From NCBI GenBank assembly GCA_020726505.1, contig JAHLEZ010000014.1:1922001-1986000 (forward strand): a stretch of 64,000 nt of DNA, written 5' to 3'. This document shows, in pieces, positions 13,260 to 26,176 of the stretch; position 1 is the first letter of the stretch, and each line of letters begins with the position of its first letter. The stretch comes from Leptodontidium sp. MPI-SDFR-AT-0119 (lineage: Eukaryota > Ascomycota > Leotiomycetes > Helotiales > Leptodontidiaceae). Under the pieces are notes generated by a model, which saw only the letters and a program-made list of their open reading frames with translations, was not told the DNA's origin and ran no database searches. The translations under genes and the position numbers were made by a program.

Positions 13260-15537
13260 ATGGCTTTTGGTGAAGACATCAGCGAGTTCTCGACTCTATT
13301 CACCATGAATCAACAATCGCGTTCAGAGCACAATAGTAAGATCCAAGGCAACTCAACTCACAATAGGAGCGTCTCGAAGACATCGAGCCAAGGACCTTCG
13401 ATGGATCCGAGTTCTGAGTTCGCTCAACCTCTAATTCATTCTCACACCAAACCTCTACAAATTCGCAAACCTTCCGGCCAATTACGCGTAGCACAAAGCC
13501 ATCAACAGTTGAACGGAAACGCTCCCAACCACGGCGTATCTAGCAGCCCAATTTACCCTCCTCGTCGGTCGTCCATTCGCAACTTCAACGAACTGAACGC
13601 ATCTCCTCCTTCCCGAAGTCGCGAGAACGGTCACCAGCGCCAGCACAGCGACACGCCATCTGCCTTTCGATCCACCATCTCCAGCAAAGGAGACTTCCTT
13701 TCTGATACCTCCGTAGACGCGTCGACCCCATCCATGACGAGCCCACATACTGCACGGTCAACTGTCTCAAGCAACCACGCGCACTACCTTTCCGACTCCT
13801 CAGGCATCATAGGTAACTTTGTGCCTGTTGGTGCTAACAAGATGGCTAACCAGCATAATTGTTCTTCGAGTGGCAGGAAGGCGTCAATGGACGAGTAAGT
13901 ACATTCCACAGAGTGTCTAGACCAATGTTGACACTGAACAGACATGCAAGACCGAGGTCCCCCAGCAGGATTCCACGCCCTCGGGGCCCAACCAATCCCT
14001 ATGAGTTCGAGCCAGACACGCCATATGCTGATCAAGGACAACGCCAGACGCAGTTCTCAGACTTCATTGAGCACCCTAACGCTGAGTTCATCTCAAGTCC
14101 TCGTTTTGAGCATGGACACATGAAAAACGCCCGGTCAGAAGGAAATGGATCATACATTACACGAGATGATGATTATCTGGTACCACCAAAGCCAACATAT
14201 GCCACCCTCCAACGCAGCGAGTCCTCTCCCAGCCTGGCTCAAGCCAGATTTGAAGCCCCACGAGACAGAGCCACCAGCCCTGACATATCTGCCTACTATA
14301 CTGAAGATATTGGACACGCGTCTCTCCCTTACCGTGGTCGCTCCCCTTCTCCATCCCGGTCCAACCGCAAGTACGAACAAGTCAGTACGTCCCCTACTTA
14401 CTGCCATACCTCCCAGAGCTACTCTGCAAGATCTCGTTCGCGTTCTCCAGTCCGCCGTGAGAGTAACGAATCAGCTCAGTACTCCTCCGTTCACGGTCGC
14501 CATTCTGGCAAGACTCCGAGCAAGACACTTGATGATGTTGCCGAGCGAGATGAATACCGTGAGTACGATATGTTTCGACAAGATCCAGACGCAAGCCTTC
14601 CTAAGAAACGCTCGCGCTCGCCCATGAAGAAGATGTTCGGTGAGAATGGATGGCTAGGAAAATCCCCCGATGAGATCCAGGATGTTAAACTCCAAATCAA
14701 GAGAGCTGCTGCGATGCAGAAGGACAAGCCGACCATGATGGGAAAGCTCAGAAACAAATTGGGCGAGTTTGTAAGTTGCGAATCGCCTGAGCACTGAATT
14801 GAACTGACTAATTACAGGCTGAAAAGGCAGATCTCAGTCCTGGTAGAGGTGCTCGATCCGGCAACGACAAACACCCCAAGATTTCGATTCTCTCCGTCTC
14901 TCTTGGACCGCCAGAGCAGGCTAGATTACTCATGGAGGTTGAGCTTATGGTTTGCCACACCGCCAATACCTTCCTCATGAATCAATTCAGCCAAGGACGC
15001 ATGGCCGTGGATTCGATCAAGAAGACCGTCGACGCCTGGAAAGCCAAAGGAAGACACGTCGTTATTGAATTCCAATACGACCAGGCCACTCAACGCGATC
15101 TAGTTGCAGCAAATCAGCACAACTTCCGCTTCTACGGCGAGCGGGCTGGCAACGATGTTCGCATTAACTCTATGCTTTACAACTGGAAGCAGGTTGCAAG
15201 CTTGATGTCTATCCGTACATTCTGCGATGCTGACACTGTCATCCTCAAGCTATTGTTCGATGTCGAGCAGATACTTGAGCTTCTTGGTGGTGCTGAGGTC
15301 ATCATGCTCAGACTTCAGCAAATCCGAGCAACCTCCAACGAGATGATGAGACTTGCCAGACAGAGAAAGGTGGCCCAAAATAACCCTCAGGATGCTGCTG
15401 GAGGTGCTACACCGGGTAGGGCAGCCACCTGGCTCAGCCAATCCTCAAATGCAGCTTCTTCTCGCGGACCCTCCATCGACGCCGACCCTTATGGTGGCAT
15501 GAAACTCGTTCCGGAATCGTACAACGAGGCTGGATAG
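13260..15537 (+). CDS. conserved fungal protein of unknown function, Ser-rich with folded C-terminal domain
   Basis: Three exons (13260-13894, 13942-14770, 14818-15537) with 47-nt introns, both with clear branch points, give 727 residues. A later in-frame start at 13305 is equally possible. Residues 1-470 are Ser/Pro/Arg-rich and probably disordered, including an RS-like stretch (SARSRSRSPVRRE). Residues about 470-690 are different: from MFGENGWLGKSPDE onward they contain an ordered, helix-rich domain with hydrophobic periodicity, a likely globular region. I recognise the style as a protein conserved across Pezizomycotina but cannot assign a Pfam domain or function. No signal peptide or membrane segment is present. 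The RS-like and KKRSRSP motifs suggest possible phosphorylation or nuclear targeting (inference). Confidence 0.82.
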
Positions 15538-16529
15538 ATTCATTGTACCGATGGAGATAATAATATTTTTCTAACCTGCCATCTTGCAGTTTTCCTCGCA
15601 TGCGCAAGTCTTCATCAAGTCGTTGGTAGATGCATCAGACTTGCAAGTACTTTACAACAACTACAGACTAAAGACACGACTTTTCACTTCCTTCTAGACT
15701 TCTAGAAGGAGTCTAATGTTTCCTCAAGTCTCCGGTTCTTCGTTCAGTTCGTCGAAACATTCTTTACTGCTTTTCATTTCAAATTCTCACCGCTACACTC
15801 TGCTGTTATCTCATACCTCCCTTGTATCCAGTCGAGTCACTTAATAGGTACATACGATGGTACAGTGGAGTCTTCGATCCTGGTTGCTTGGTGGGTTGAT
15901 AGAGTTGGTGAGGGATGCGGGGTTTCCTTTTTTGGCATTGCGAAATGGATGACCATGAGTCATATTGAGGCATAGGAGAAGTAGGATGGACAATCTGCGC
16001 ATGTCTCATTGTTCCTTGTATTGTAGGAATAGAACGCATTAAAAATATTCTCGGTTCGGTGTTCTGTGTCCTGGGGTGGGAGGTCCGGTGAGATCTATGG
16101 GATAGCAAGGGCCGTTGATATTCTGGTTTTTAGTAACTCACAAAGACCAAACATCTTTCTTCATTTGATCCGAGAACGTTACCACTGCATTTCATCATTC
16201 ATATCAAATATGGAAAAAGGTTGTTGAGCCAAGGAGGAAAACTTCGGCAAGATGTAAACAACCCCCCCCCCCCCCCCACAAAACAAGCTTGCCAAGCCTT
16301 CTGCGGGAAGGACGTCATCAGGAATATTTTGGGGCGAGCACAACTCGCACAGGCAAGCACAAGCACAAGGACAGCTGGATTCCAGGCAGCGGTCTTCGCC
16401 GTCGTCTGAATCATGAACACGAACACAGCATCTCGAGGGCCTCTCTTCCTCTTCATTACATCTACACCTTGAAATCATGAAAAAAAGCTGAGGGCATCAA
16501 AGGCAGACAGACGCTAACTCTCAGACAGA
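15538..16529. other. intergenic region with C16 homopolymer
   Basis: About 1 kb between two plus-strand genes. It holds the 3' UTR of the upstream gene, a short palindromic CTTCTAGACTTCTAGAAG segment near 15691-15708, and a run of about 16 C residues at 16262-16277. Short open frames over the C-run merely encode polyproline and are not credible genes. The right part is the promoter of the DDHD lipase gene. Confidence 0.45.
16262..16277. repeat. poly-C run (about 16 nt)
   Basis: Uninterrupted C homopolymer in the intergenic region about 250 bp upstream of the DDHD-phospholipase start codon. Runs of this length are prone to slippage and sequencing error, so the exact length is uncertain. Confidence 0.8.
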
Positions 16530-19500
16530 ATGTCTCCAGCACACACTTACGGACCTGGCTGCCATCTTGCCCCAGATGTCACTGTTTCTGGCTCAGACAG
16601 CGACGGCGATATCCCTCCTCTGAAGACGCATTTCTTCTATGCCTCTCCTCTTCCCATCGACGACCCTCTATCCGCTATTCCCATTCCGACAGGCTCGGAT
16701 GCCAAGTCTGCGAAACACCCTCCTCGACCGTTCTCCGCGCTCGATAATAAGGCTTTGGAAGACATATGGCTGGGTTTTTCAAATGAAAGTCGCAGAAGGA
16801 ATACAGCACATCATAAGACAGGGTCAGCGGTTCCGCACAAGCAAAGTACGACTCCAGGGACTGGAGCTCCCTCATGTTGCGATCATGTCGAGGGTATTGG
16901 AGGAGACGCTGTTGACGAGAGGAGTGCTGCGGCGGGAACATCTAAGTCGGTGAAACCCAAAGCGCAGAAGAGTTCCAAGAAAGATGGTCCATCTATATCC
17001 CAAAAGGATTCTGAGAGCCATCTTAAGTCCACCAAACACGGGAAGTTTCCAGACCAAGAACGCCGAGATTCAAAAGGTGGCATGCCTATGGGGAAGAAGG
17101 AGTTACTAGAATTACAAACAGAGCCTAGCGATGCCCTTTCCAGCAGTCTCCCTGCAAAAAGCGAACAAGCAGGGACCACTGGTCTTCCCTTTTTACAATT
17201 CTCTGCGACGAAGGAGCCTAGCTTGCCCCCAGACGAGGACTCGTACGGAGAGGAGTCTAGGAACTCGAAAAGCCCGAGCAGAGATGAGGAGGATAGGGCG
17301 GAAGTAGAGACGGTTCATACAAACGATTGCAAATCTCATAAGTCCCAGGGACAGGCAGAAGTCCCTGTAGGAATTTCAAGATTGCACCTTGTAAAGATGC
17401 CGGCACTGCAGATGCATCCTATTTACTGGTCTCCAGTTCATGACATAGCATCTGTTATCCGAGGAACCTGGTTTTACAAGGAAACAATGTGCCCCATCAA
17501 ACCCGCTGTTGCGAACCAGCTTGAAATGGGATACAGAGAGCTAAGACCGTGGTCCCAGACCTGGAGAGATGAGCTGAATAGTGCGAGCGAAGTTGGAGCT
17601 GCCGGGGAAGAGAAGATTGCCCACATTTTGTGGCCCAAGGAAGATGCGAAGAAAGCCAAGAAAGCTACAAAGGCCACGAAACATGGGCTCTCCACGGATC
17701 CATTCTGTGCAGCAAGATGCTCTAATGGAGAAGCATCTGCCGAAGGTAATACAGATCCAGATGCCCCTGCGGACGAGGAGTTGGATGTCATAACCATCGT
17801 GAAGAGATATCCTAATTCGCAGGTCATATACAAGGACGCCCGGAATGCGTTTATTCTCAAACCAACCCTTGCCCCATCTGCTTATTATGGTCGGAAGCCA
17901 CTACAGAAGATCAAAAGAGGCATGAATGTAGGAATACACTGCGTGAGAGGCTTTGACTGGAAAGCATGGGAGAGGTAAGTCGCAGAGCAATTTCCTCCTC
18001 TCTCCGGGGCTCGTATTCCAGAGGCACAGTCTTGTGATTTCACATTCGGACTCGTCTCGTTTTATGTCTTTCACTTACAATTTTCTAGGCTCCACCCTTC
18101 GAAGAAGTCGACCACCGCTAAAAAAGCCGAACGAAATGCACCTGTCGCTGGGGACTCCGATGCTACCAAAATCAATTCTTGCCCAGCTTGTAGAGCTCTG
18201 GAAGAGCCACGCAAGGTCACCGTAAGTGTTTGAGGAGGCCCACAATGGCCTACTCTAAGATATTCTTGGGACTTTTGTTTTTCATGAAACCTTGCTGGTT
18301 TGGCAACTGCTGACTATCAATAGGATTTGGTTCTCGTGATCCACGGTATCGGTCAAAAGCTCTCGGAGCGAGTTGAATCCTTCCATTTCACTCACGCAAT
18401 CAATGACTTCCGCCGATCAATCAACGTTGAGCTTAGCAATGAAGCCGTTCATCGAGCCCTTCGCGAAGATCTCGGCGGTGTTATGGTACTCCCTGTCAAC
18501 TGGCGAGCAAACCTATCATTTGAAGATGGCGGGCCGATGAAGAAAGGGGAAGAGGTTCAGCGGACAGATTTCTCCTTGAAGGATATCACTCCTTCCACCA
18601 TACCTGCTGTGCGCAACATGATATCCGACGTGATGCTGGATATTCCATTTTACATGTCCCATCACAAGCCGAAAATGATCCAAGCATTGATCTCTGAGGC
18701 GAACAGGGTATACCGTCTTTGGTGCAAGAACAATCCAGATTTCGACGAGCATGGCCGAGTTCACATCATCGCTCATTCTCTGGGGAGTGTTATGGCTCTT
18801 GAGGTCCTGAGCCAGCAGCCCACTACTGTCCCCAAGGTCAACTTGCAGGAGAGTCATATCAACACAAAGCATTTCGATTTCTGTACCACGAACCTGTTCT
18901 TCGTTGGCAGCCCGGTCGGATTCTTTCTTTTACTCGACAAGGGCCGACTTGTACCTCGACGATCCCAGGGCAAAGCAGGCGCTGAGCCAGGAGATGAAAC
19001 GGACAGGACGGTTACAGCTGAGGTGGGCACTCTGGGCTGCTTAGCAGTCGACAACATCTACAACATCATTGCGCACAACGATCCAATTGCCTACCGACTC
19101 AACGCGACCATCGACCCACAGTTCGCTGGGACTTTGAAAAACGCAGTCGTACCTAGTGCTACCACCGGCTTTTTCGAGAGCATCGGCAATGCAATGCGAT
19201 CAATAACTCCTGGCGTTGCCGCACCCGCAGATCTCGCTGTCGGCCAGGTTGCAAAACCAGCGGCCATGACTCGATTACCTTCACAACTTGAGATGGAAAT
19301 CCATGACTTCACCAGGGAAGAGATCGCAGAAAAGAAATTCTTCCTGCTCAATGATTGTAAGTTCAACTATTAGTGATGTTTCCTTTCCCCGTGTCCAGAA
19401 ATCTAGTTATATTTCTCGTCGTTTTTCAACAATTGGACCATGTTCGCGAAGTGCACGAAGATAGACAACTGACTCCGAATTTTTCAATTTTAGGTGGGCA

Positions 19501-19696
19501 GGTCGATTGGTTCTTGAGCTCCGGCGGTGGACCACTTGAGATCCAGTATCTGAATATGCTTGGGGCCCATAGCAGTTACTGGTCCAGCCCTGATTTCATC
19601 CGCATGATTGTGATTGAAGTCTGTCGCAAGCCTGGTAGGCAGCATGCGCTTCCCAATATGCGAGCTGTCAAAGCTGTTCGTAAAGTCGCAACCTAG
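16530..19696 (+). CDS. DDHD-domain phospholipase (intracellular PLA1 family, fungal Ddl1-like)
   Basis: Four exons (16530-17974, 18089-18221, 18324-19356, 19494-19696) give 937 residues in frame. The N-terminal 280 residues are disordered and Lys/Ser-rich. A middle region (about 285-500) has the conserved HPIYWSPVHD...VIRGTWFY signature of this family, which precedes the lipase. The catalytic part starts with LVLVIHGIGQK and has the nucleophile elbow AHSLGS with Ser678. The DDHD module follows, with conserved segments NLFFVGSPVGFF, NIIAHNDPIAYRLN and, after the last intron, the QVDWFLS...SYW end. Homologues hydrolyse phosphatidic acid or other phospholipids at membranes of the secretory pathway or mitochondria. 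There is no signal peptide, consistent with a cytosolic, membrane-associated enzyme. Confidence 0.9.
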
Positions 19697-20213
19697 ATCC
19701 ATGATACGTGTCAAAACCAGGTAACCAGCACTGGTTCTGATAGCTTGTTAATGGGAGTAGAATGAGTGGGATCGTTGACATGGAAAGGTGTCCTTTTAGT
19801 CTGATTTTGTAGAGACCTGGAGAACTTGGAGTTTCAGAAGAGAGTTCATGGAGTCAGGAGACTAGCATAGGCGTCACCGGAGAACATGATAGACGACCTA
19901 TGATACCCATACTTAGATAGTGAACTATAATTTAACACTTTACCAGAGCCATTATTATTCAAGCGAGTCTGTTTACATCCATCCCGTCGTAGAATATCCC
20001 CCTTTCTAGCCCGCCTATTCTCGCTACCACCATCTGCCTTCACATGACGCAGTGTAGCCCCAGCCCCCGCATTGCAACGGGCCGAGGGAACTCAGAGCCG
20101 GACAAGTAAGCAAGCCTTGCTGCATCTATCTCATCCCATCCCAGCACAGCCTTGTTCAAAACATACTTTATCTTGATTACTACCAAGGAAGAAATTTACA
20201 ACAAGCTGCAAGT
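19697..20213. other. intergenic region between lipase and GST-kappa-like genes
   Basis: About 520 bp containing the lipase 3' UTR and the promoter of the next plus-strand gene. No ORF with a recognisable product, no repeat and no RNA gene was seen. Confidence 0.4.
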
Positions 20214-21320
20214 ATGGCGCAACCCAAGATCACTCTTTACGTGGATACCGTCAGCCCGTTTGGGTATATCGGTTATTATCTCTTACGGGTACGTGTATTA
20301 CTGTACCCGTCCCGTCCCCTGCTCTCTATATCATATCAGGCTTTTGTGCGGGTTGGGATTCGGATATGTGCCTGCATACATGTCTAGAATGAGTTGGGAT
20401 GCGAGATTCTGTGGAGAGATTGGCGAGATGTTGAATTGGACTGGAGTTAATGGCATGGGATCGGAATGGATGAGAACGCTGACTTGGTATTGGTATTGAT
20501 GGTCGAAACAGAATGATCCCGTTTTCTCGAATTGCGATATCACCTACATTCCTATATTCCTAGGGGGATTGATGAAAATGTGTAATAACGCTACACCGAT
20601 CAGTATTAAGAGTATATCTTCCCTTTCCTTCCCTCCTCCAGCAAAACTCCCCTCCCTAAATTCCACATTTCCACGCCTCCACACTTCTAGTTTTTGGCCA
20701 GTTTGCTAACAACACCAACCCAAACGAACAGACAAAGGAACATGGATCGGCAAAGAGAGAACCCGCTGGGCGCACTATTTCAACATCCCAATGGCGGAAG
20801 ATTACCCCCCCGGTTTCCCACAGATGACGCTGGGTATCATGCGAGCCGTGTGCGCGCTCACGGTCCTGCATCCGGGGAAGGAAGGCCAGGGGATCTTGTG
20901 TGAGGTGCTAGATGCGCTGTTTAAGTCCTCGTGGGTCGAGCGTAGGAAGACAAATGAGAAGGAGGTTCTGGAGGAGGTTTTGGGGGGTGTGCTTGGGAGG
21001 GAGGAGGCTGGCAAGGGTATGCTTTCCATTTCCTTGCATACTTGCTTGTCATGCCTGAGATATGGAATAAAACAGAGACTAATTCGGACTTTTTTTGGGG
21101 GCATGTAGTTTTAGCAATAGCAGGTAAAGAAGGAAAAGAAGTCCTAAACAAGAACACGGATCATGCTTTTCAGAATGGCGGGTTCGGATTACCGTATTTC
21201 GTGGCTACGAATTCGGAGGGTCAGACGGAGTGCTTTTGGGGTGTTGATCATATCGCGCAGGTTACGCAGCATTTGGGTTTGGAGAAGCCGAAGACGGGGG
21301 GTTGGAAGGCTGTGCTGTAG
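20214..21320 (+). CDS. GST-kappa / DsbA-like oxidoreductase (2-hydroxychromene-2-carboxylate isomerase family)
   Basis: Four exons (20214-20288, 20512-20611, 20732-21016, 21109-21320) total 672 nt, exactly in frame, for 223 residues, the usual GST-kappa length. The N-terminus ITLYVDTVSPFGYIGYYLL carries the DxxSPF active-site motif with Ser14. Exon 2 has ITYIPIFLGGLMKMCNN, and exons 3-4 have FNIPMAEDYPPGFP and the GLPYFVATNSEGQ cis-proline/glutathione-binding region, followed by the DHIAQV end. Kappa-class GSTs lie in mitochondria or peroxisomes and conjugate or reduce small electrophiles and peroxides with glutathione. No clear C-terminal peroxisomal signal is present. The first intron (223 nt) is long for this window. 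The coding strand turns G-rich from about 20850. Confidence 0.88.
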
Positions 21321-21739
21321 TCAGTTCGCAGGGGAGTTGGGGTTGGAGTTGAAGGGAGTGGAAGATTAGGCGAAGATTTGTATATATTTGTGATGGCGTG
21401 ACTGGTTTTGAGTCAAATGAACTTGGTTGATTGCTAGTGGATGTAATGGTATTGGAATTTTGAAAATATGGCACTGGTATACTTAGATGGGAAACTAGGT
21501 ATGATTTTAAAAATCAATATGTTTTTACCCTCGAAGTAGCTATCGTTGATGCTTAGGGCGTAATGTTTGACCGTAAATGAAATAATATTTTGAATGCTAT
21601 TTGACCTACGTTATGACCCCCTCAGATATCTTCGTACTTATGCATGACATACCTCTCTCCACCCACCAACAATCACATATCACACATCACACATCACACA
21701 TCAAAACCTTCCTTTCAAACACAACACCACACCCAAAAC
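21321..21739. other. intergenic region between convergent genes
   Basis: About 420 bp shared by the 3' UTRs of the GST-kappa-like gene and the AAAP transporter. It includes a short (ACACATC)n simple repeat near 21675-21705. Nothing else was recognised. Confidence 0.4.
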
Positions 21740-23641
21740 CTACGCACTGGGCGAATCACATCCAAAGCTCGTCGCCTGACTCCCTCCATTAAACGCACTA
21801 ATCAGACCCAAACAACTCGAATAAATCCCCAACGCAGCCGTACACAGGGCCCCCAAGAAGTAAATAAAATTAAAAGTGTTCAAATGCCACTTAACCATAA
21901 AGCCCCTCACCCACCTCTTCATCCCCCTATCGATACCATGGTACGTCTTGGTGGCAGGATCAAAATGTTCTTCGGGCGTCATGGCATCCTTCTGGATCTG
22001 GAACCCGAACGCGAGGATGGCTGGGAAAGTGTATGTGAATTGCAGGATGCAGACTGCGCCGACCAGGCCAGAGATGTAGCTGAACTGCGGAATGGCGGCG
22101 CAGACGACCCAGGCTATCACCCAGTATGCGGGAACGAGAGCTACCCAGAGGAGTTTTCCTCGTGTGGTGGTGAGAGGTGGTGCGTTGAGTAATTCCTGGA
22201 ATACCTCGACGTAGGCGACTTTGATGCCGATGTTACCGTACAGAGCAGCTGCGATCAGCCCCGTGACGAGATTCATGATATTGCATGCCGTTTGCCAGTT
22301 GTAGGGCGAGAGACCTTGCATGACTGGGTTGTAAGCGTACTGCCCCTGGTAGGAGTACACGAAGATCCCGAAGAACATGTACACCACGTAGATGAAGATG
22401 TCGGCGCAGAGGACGCCCTTCCAGAAATCCCACGGGTGGCGCATCTCTGCAAGGAAGGAGATGAAGAGCATGGCGCCGCCGTAACTATACACTGCTTGGT
22501 TGAGACCGTTGAGAGATGCCGTGAAGCCTGTTCCGCCGCTGGCTTTGCCGTTCGGCGGTGTGCCTGCGTAGGTGTGGATCGGGCCGGGGCCGAAATCAGA
22601 TCCGAAGGATGCTTCGGTGGCTACGAAGTTAGGGGCTGAGTTTGCTGCGACGCCCATTCTGGTTGATGTTAGAGATGATGAGATCTTGGATCTGGTTTGG
22701 TGTGGTGTGATGCGGGTTGACTTACACGATGAAGAGAATCAACAAGTTGATCCAGATGGCAAAATTAGCGAGCCAGCTGAATCGTTGCAAGGTCCTAATT
22801 TGCCCGACTACGATGCCAGCAGCCATGAAGATGATGAGGCAGACGATGAAACAGAGGTTGCCTTTCGAGATCTGAGAGATCGATTGGCCGTTTGAGAGGA
22901 TGAGAATGGAGACGGTGAAGAGCAGTTGGATCGCTTGCAGGATGTTGACTCCGTGACGAGCCCATCTGCCGTATACTCTGAAGAAGGCATCGGCGTAACT
23001 CTTCATCGGGTAACGATCGGAATCCATGTACATGAAGATTTTCCAGAGTTGGAAGCCAGAGTACATGGCGAATCCACCGAAGACAGTATACAGAGCAACG
23101 CCTGGACCGTATCCCATCTGAGCAAATGCCCATCTTGTACTGTTAGAAGTGACCCATGTGAGAGTGGTGAGAGCACTTACGGGACGGAGAAGGGGCCTAG
23201 AATATCGGTGGTAATCAAGTAGAAGACACTGCTCCAGCCAGCGGTACGGACAGCACGAGAAGCATTCTTCCACTCGGCTTCAGAGACAAGCCCAAGATTC
23301 TGGTTTCCAGGAGACGCTAGGACTCCGTCGATTCCATTCTTCTCAGTCGTTGACCCGTGGTCTGTTGGCGAAGAGACTGTTGCAACATGGCCCTTTGAGA
23401 ACCTATTCTTCAGAACGCTCTTTATGGTCTTTGGTCCCATTGCAGCGACATGCTGCTCATTGGCAGCCTTCTCCTCGGCTCGTGTAATAGCGGCATAGTA
23501 CATGTACTCCTCGAACGTGACGCTTGGATCATGACTTCCATGCAGCAATTGGGTCTCCACGGGTTGGTTGTTATGAAAAGCGGGGTGAGTTGGATCACGA
23601 GGATCATTCCCCTCAAGGGCGAGGCCAGCCGGAGTGCTCAT
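21740..23641 (-). CDS. AAAP-family amino-acid transporter (fungal neutral amino-acid permease, Mtr-like)
   Basis: Three exons on the minus strand (23641-23181, 23133-22726, 22658-21740) with 47- and 67-nt introns give 595 residues. The first 125 residues are a hydrophilic cytoplasmic tail. The rest has about eleven hydrophobic segments, for example GVALYTVFGGFAMYSGFQLW, LCFIVCLIIFMAAGIVVGQI, AWVVCAAIPQFSYISGLVGAV and FNFIYFLGALCTAALGIYS. The start of the membrane domain (GPFSVPWAFAQMGYGPG) and FLAEMRHPWDFWKG are typical of fungal Aa_trans proteins such as Neurospora Mtr, which import neutral and aromatic amino acids with protons. Specific substrate is inferred from family only. The downstream part of the coding strand (below about 21955) becomes G-rich. 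Confidence 0.88.
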
Positions 23642-26176
23642 GGTGATGAAAGTTGATGCGGCTGAAACGTTGTCGTGTACAGGAGGAAGACTGTTTTAGC
23701 CAAGAGATGCGGGAGGGGAGAGCTTTTATGGTGCTTTTGCCCCGTCCACAGTTGACTTCAAGTTGCAGTGTAACATACTCGTACGAGAGATTAAGAAGTA
23801 ACCGAGGGATTGGTTGGTTCCATCCTGTCTATCAGGCTAAATATTACTAGACGCATGATCTTTCCATCCGTGATTCTAGTGTACGAAGATCGGCAACACT
23901 AAGTGCAACGCCACTGACTCCATGAACAGATCAAGCCGCCCAACACTAAATTCTGCATTTATCATTGGAGGAAATAGGGACCAAGCTTTCTTCGGATCTC
24001 ACGGCTGCTTTGCACCTTCTTTGAAAGGAAAAGTGTATAGAGCGACTGTTGATGAACTCGCGTCCTCCATGCAGCTGGCTGCTTAGCGAACTTTTTGTCA
24101 CTTTTCTCCTTCCGTGCCCCAAAGGCGGGGTCCAGTCAGCACTGTTTTATGCTTGACAATCTGCCAAAAAGCTTGTTTCGGCACTTGCAGAATGGAGGCT
24201 TTACTTAAATCAGGAGTTGTTCGCATGTGCTCGTCCTCTTCAGCTTAGCGGGGACACTCAGCGATTACTTAAGTCGCTCATGCTCATGCTCATGAACCCT
24301 CCACATAATGGAAAGTGCGTCACTTGACTGAGAGCCAGTGAACCGATTGGAATGTTCAGGAGGGAGACAAATGCCTCGTAGTGCCGATGTAACAGTGCAA
24401 CGTTGACTGACGTGAGAAAGCAGACATGACAAGGAAGGAGAAGTTTGACAACTTTTGGAGCAACAAATAGAGAGCGGCGAGATGACACACGAAATTTGAT
24501 GAATAAAGTACTGTCCATTGACATTGTACATGGATGCCAGATATTTCTTACTGCTGCACCTGAAAGTTGAAGACCGACTCAAGACGGAATTGGCTCTGAG
24601 GAAGTGATACGGGAGACGGGACTACAGAAAAGGATTGCCGGCAGGTCTTCGGACCAACTTCGGCCAATGTCCATACACGTGACCATCATCCAGAGCAGTT
24701 TAGCGCGGTAGGATTCTGAGGCAACTCGTTTTTGTTTAACCCAACCTCGTGTTGGGTGACGATTTCTACAACAAAAAACAGAAATACCTCGTATCATCTA
24801 TTATTGGTAGGCCATTCCGCGATCAAACGGCCTTGTCTTGACTCCAACTTGTGGCACAGTAGCCCACGGCTGCAGAACATCCCCGGGATCAGGCTTACTT
24901 CAGTATGAATCCACCAGGGTTAAACAAATTGAAGAAGTCTTCTAGAAGTATCGTGAACTTTGATGGTTAGTGCCGATCAAGTATCGCATGTCATCCATCT
25001 GATCAGCAATGAAAAAAAGTATATGATAGTTATCTCCCAAACTCTTCTAAGATTTGATATTTCTATCAGCGCGGGAAGCTCCCTGCAGGAACCCTCCAGT
25101 TTTTCATCTCAAGTTTCAAATTACCCGGGATTCGCGCGTCTGGAGAGCAGTCTGATTTGATGCTTCGTCTGTTGTGTCGACAAGCGGAAATCACTGTGGA
25201 TTCCATCCCATCCAAGGACTGCTCCACCTGTCAAGCGCCTCGAAGAAAGCAGGATTTGTTGCTGCGACCAGGTTTTCAAACGGATCAGAGGCGGGGGTCA
25301 GATGGAGGAGCTGCAAAAGTTGAAACAGAAGATCAATCGAATCGAGCTCGCCATCGGCTACGAGGGTTTGTTTTGTTTGGAAGCGATTGATCCTCAGGAG
25401 GCCGAACTGTTTCAAGAGCACCATAAGGTTTTCTCAAGGCTGCAACTTGCAAGGCTGATTGACTCCTTACTTTTTTTGGTCTTCGGGGAGAATCTTTAAC
25501 ACTAGCAATGCCAAGTTCAGGTCTTTCTTATCAGCTCTCACCGCAATCTTGTGCCTCTCCGTCATTTCCTTGATAGACTCTTCCGCATTAAGTGCAGAGC
25601 AGATAAGAGGTTGCTTCCAGGCATGCATCGACCCCAAAACAACATGGGGGTGTTGGACCTGAGGAGATTTGAAGCTATTGATACAGAATGTACCATGATG
25701 CTGATTGGGTATCTGGGACGGATACAGGTACAATACCGTTGAGGCGCACCCCCTGGACGAGTCGAGTGGGTGATAAGGGGAGGATGGTGGCAAGCATGCA
25801 ACATGCCTAATCTTGACGCAGTTGCGGCTGTGGTGAGTGGTTCGGTCAGGTCAGTCAAGTTAGATAAAGTCCATGTTATTTTGAGGCACTTCGAATCATC
25901 CACCTGCAGGGCCGCCGCTTGCCTTCGCCAGAAATTTAGAGCAAAGGTAAAATACACACCAGCAACTTTCCTACATAACCCCGTGCACACCCCCCTCGCG
26001 AGTCGCGGCTGCTGCCGTCATATCTGCTCCAAAGACCAAAGACCAAAAGTGCTGGTGGTGTTGATGCCAATCCCGTTCTGCATCATCTCCCCGCATTTAT
26101 TTCTACAACCTGTTTGGGCGGGCACACGACGAAACACGCGACAACAAAACAACAAACAACGTGGAACCTTAACAAG
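23642..26176. other. 2.5-kb region without a supportable gene
   Basis: Bounded by the divergent starts of the AAAP transporter (minus) and the long disordered protein gene (plus), so it holds both promoters. Short open frames between 25140 and 25990 on both strands show some coding-like composition (for example Lys/Glu-rich stretches on either strand) but no family could be assigned; a decayed gene is possible. A triple CATGCT direct repeat lies near 24278-24294. No transposon ends or RNA genes were found. Confidence 0.4.

Noticed and set aside
25140..25990. Possible zinc-cluster or STAND-type relic on either strand
   Set aside because: A peptide with C-x2-C (KDCSTCQAPRRKQ) and Lys/Glu-rich frames looked suggestive, but cysteine spacing is wrong for Zn2Cys6 and no frame stays coherent for more than about 70 codons.
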